NCBI GenBank assembly: GCA_028710565.1
Contig: JAQTTV010000001.1
Location: 108,965 to 172,964, forward strand
DNA length: 64,000 nucleotides
Direction: 5' to 3'
Origin: Gallionella sp.
Lineage (GTDB): Bacteria > Pseudomonadota > Gammaproteobacteria > Burkholderiales > Gallionellaceae
Positions 63,986-64,000 of the stretch are shown piece by piece (the stretch's first letter is position 1; every line of letters starts with the position of its first letter). Below the pieces are notes generated by a model. That model made no database searches, was not told the DNA's origin, and saw nothing but the letters and a program-made list of their open reading frames with translations. Both the position numbers and the translations under genes were made by a program.

Positions 63986-64000
63986 AAACTGAAGAGTTTG
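63986..64000 (+). rRNA. 16S rRNA, first 15 bases (cut by window edge)
   Basis: AAACTGAAGAGTTTG is the conserved 5' end of bacterial 16S rRNA (E. coli AAATTGAAGAGTTTG). The rest of the rRNA operon lies right of the window. Confidence 0.88.

Overview
The window reads as ordinary chromosome of a Gram-negative proteobacterium, most likely a betaproteobacterium of the Nitrosomonadales/Gallionellaceae type. This rests on the ppc / hemC-hemD-hemX-hemY arrangement, the ffh / CcsA-like / tcdA order, a pyrophosphate-type phosphofructokinase, a DUF1924 (SHP-type) cytochrome, many outer-membrane proteins, and the beta-like start of a 16S rRNA gene at the right edge. The assignment is by gene content and order only, and a related gammaproteobacterium cannot be excluded.

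Layout. 1-4.6 kb: a cut membrane methyltransferase-like gene, a small secreted Gly/Ala-rich protein, an unusual YjbH-type outer-membrane protein fused to a PAP2 phosphatase, and a MORN-repeat lipoprotein. 4.6-12.1 kb: PEP carboxylase, divergent from a haem-synthesis operon (hemC, hemD, hemX, hemY) followed by a retropepsin-like protease. 12.2-18 kb: a PocR-GAF-PAS-GGDEF-EAL protein and a row of small accessory genes (DUF2938, degenerate Fic, unknown, pentapeptide, RDD). 18-25.4 kb: ffh, divergent from a CcsA-like gene and tcdA, then, after a 149-bp MITE-like element, a molybdenum cofactor operon (moaC, moaD, moaE, mobB, mobA, moeA, mog) interrupted by a palindromic repeat.

25.5-34.3 kb is the most accessory-looking region. 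It holds two tandem paralogous cassettes, each a TTG-started TIR-domain gene followed by a membrane-anchored STAND NTPase gene. The first STAND protein ends in a formylglycine-generating-enzyme/C-type-lectin-like domain. The second instead has an Ala-rich helical region and no such domain. A DUF4231 two-TM protein follows. The arrangement resembles NAD-consuming abortive-infection systems, and the lectin-like tail resembles targets of diversity-generating retroelements. Both readings are inference. Short palindromic repeats have invaded this region, one of them in frame inside the first STAND gene.

34.3-41.5 kb: an outer-membrane protein, a 7Fe ferredoxin, an AddB-like nuclease, hemB, a candidate small RNA and a COG2509 flavoprotein. 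41.5-46 kb: a partner-switching module related to SiaA/SiaB/SiaC whose last gene is a class III nucleotide cyclase instead of a diguanylate cyclase. 46-57.7 kb: PPi-phosphofructokinase, UbiH-like hydroxylase, a ydbH-ynbE-ydbL lipid-transport operon, phospholipase A, a truncated haemoglobin, a lone RND pump and aminopeptidase P. 57.7-63.5 kb: an SHP-type cytochrome, then three genes that look like a transmembrane electron conduit: a flavoprotein with two cyclic-nucleotide-binding domains and four Fe-S clusters, a b-type cytochrome-like membrane protein, and an FHA-domain protein with about ten c-type haem sites. The window closes with initiator tRNA-Met, an rRNA promoter and leader, and the first bases of 16S rRNA.

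No reverse transcriptase, CRISPR array, integrase, transposase gene or prophage was seen.
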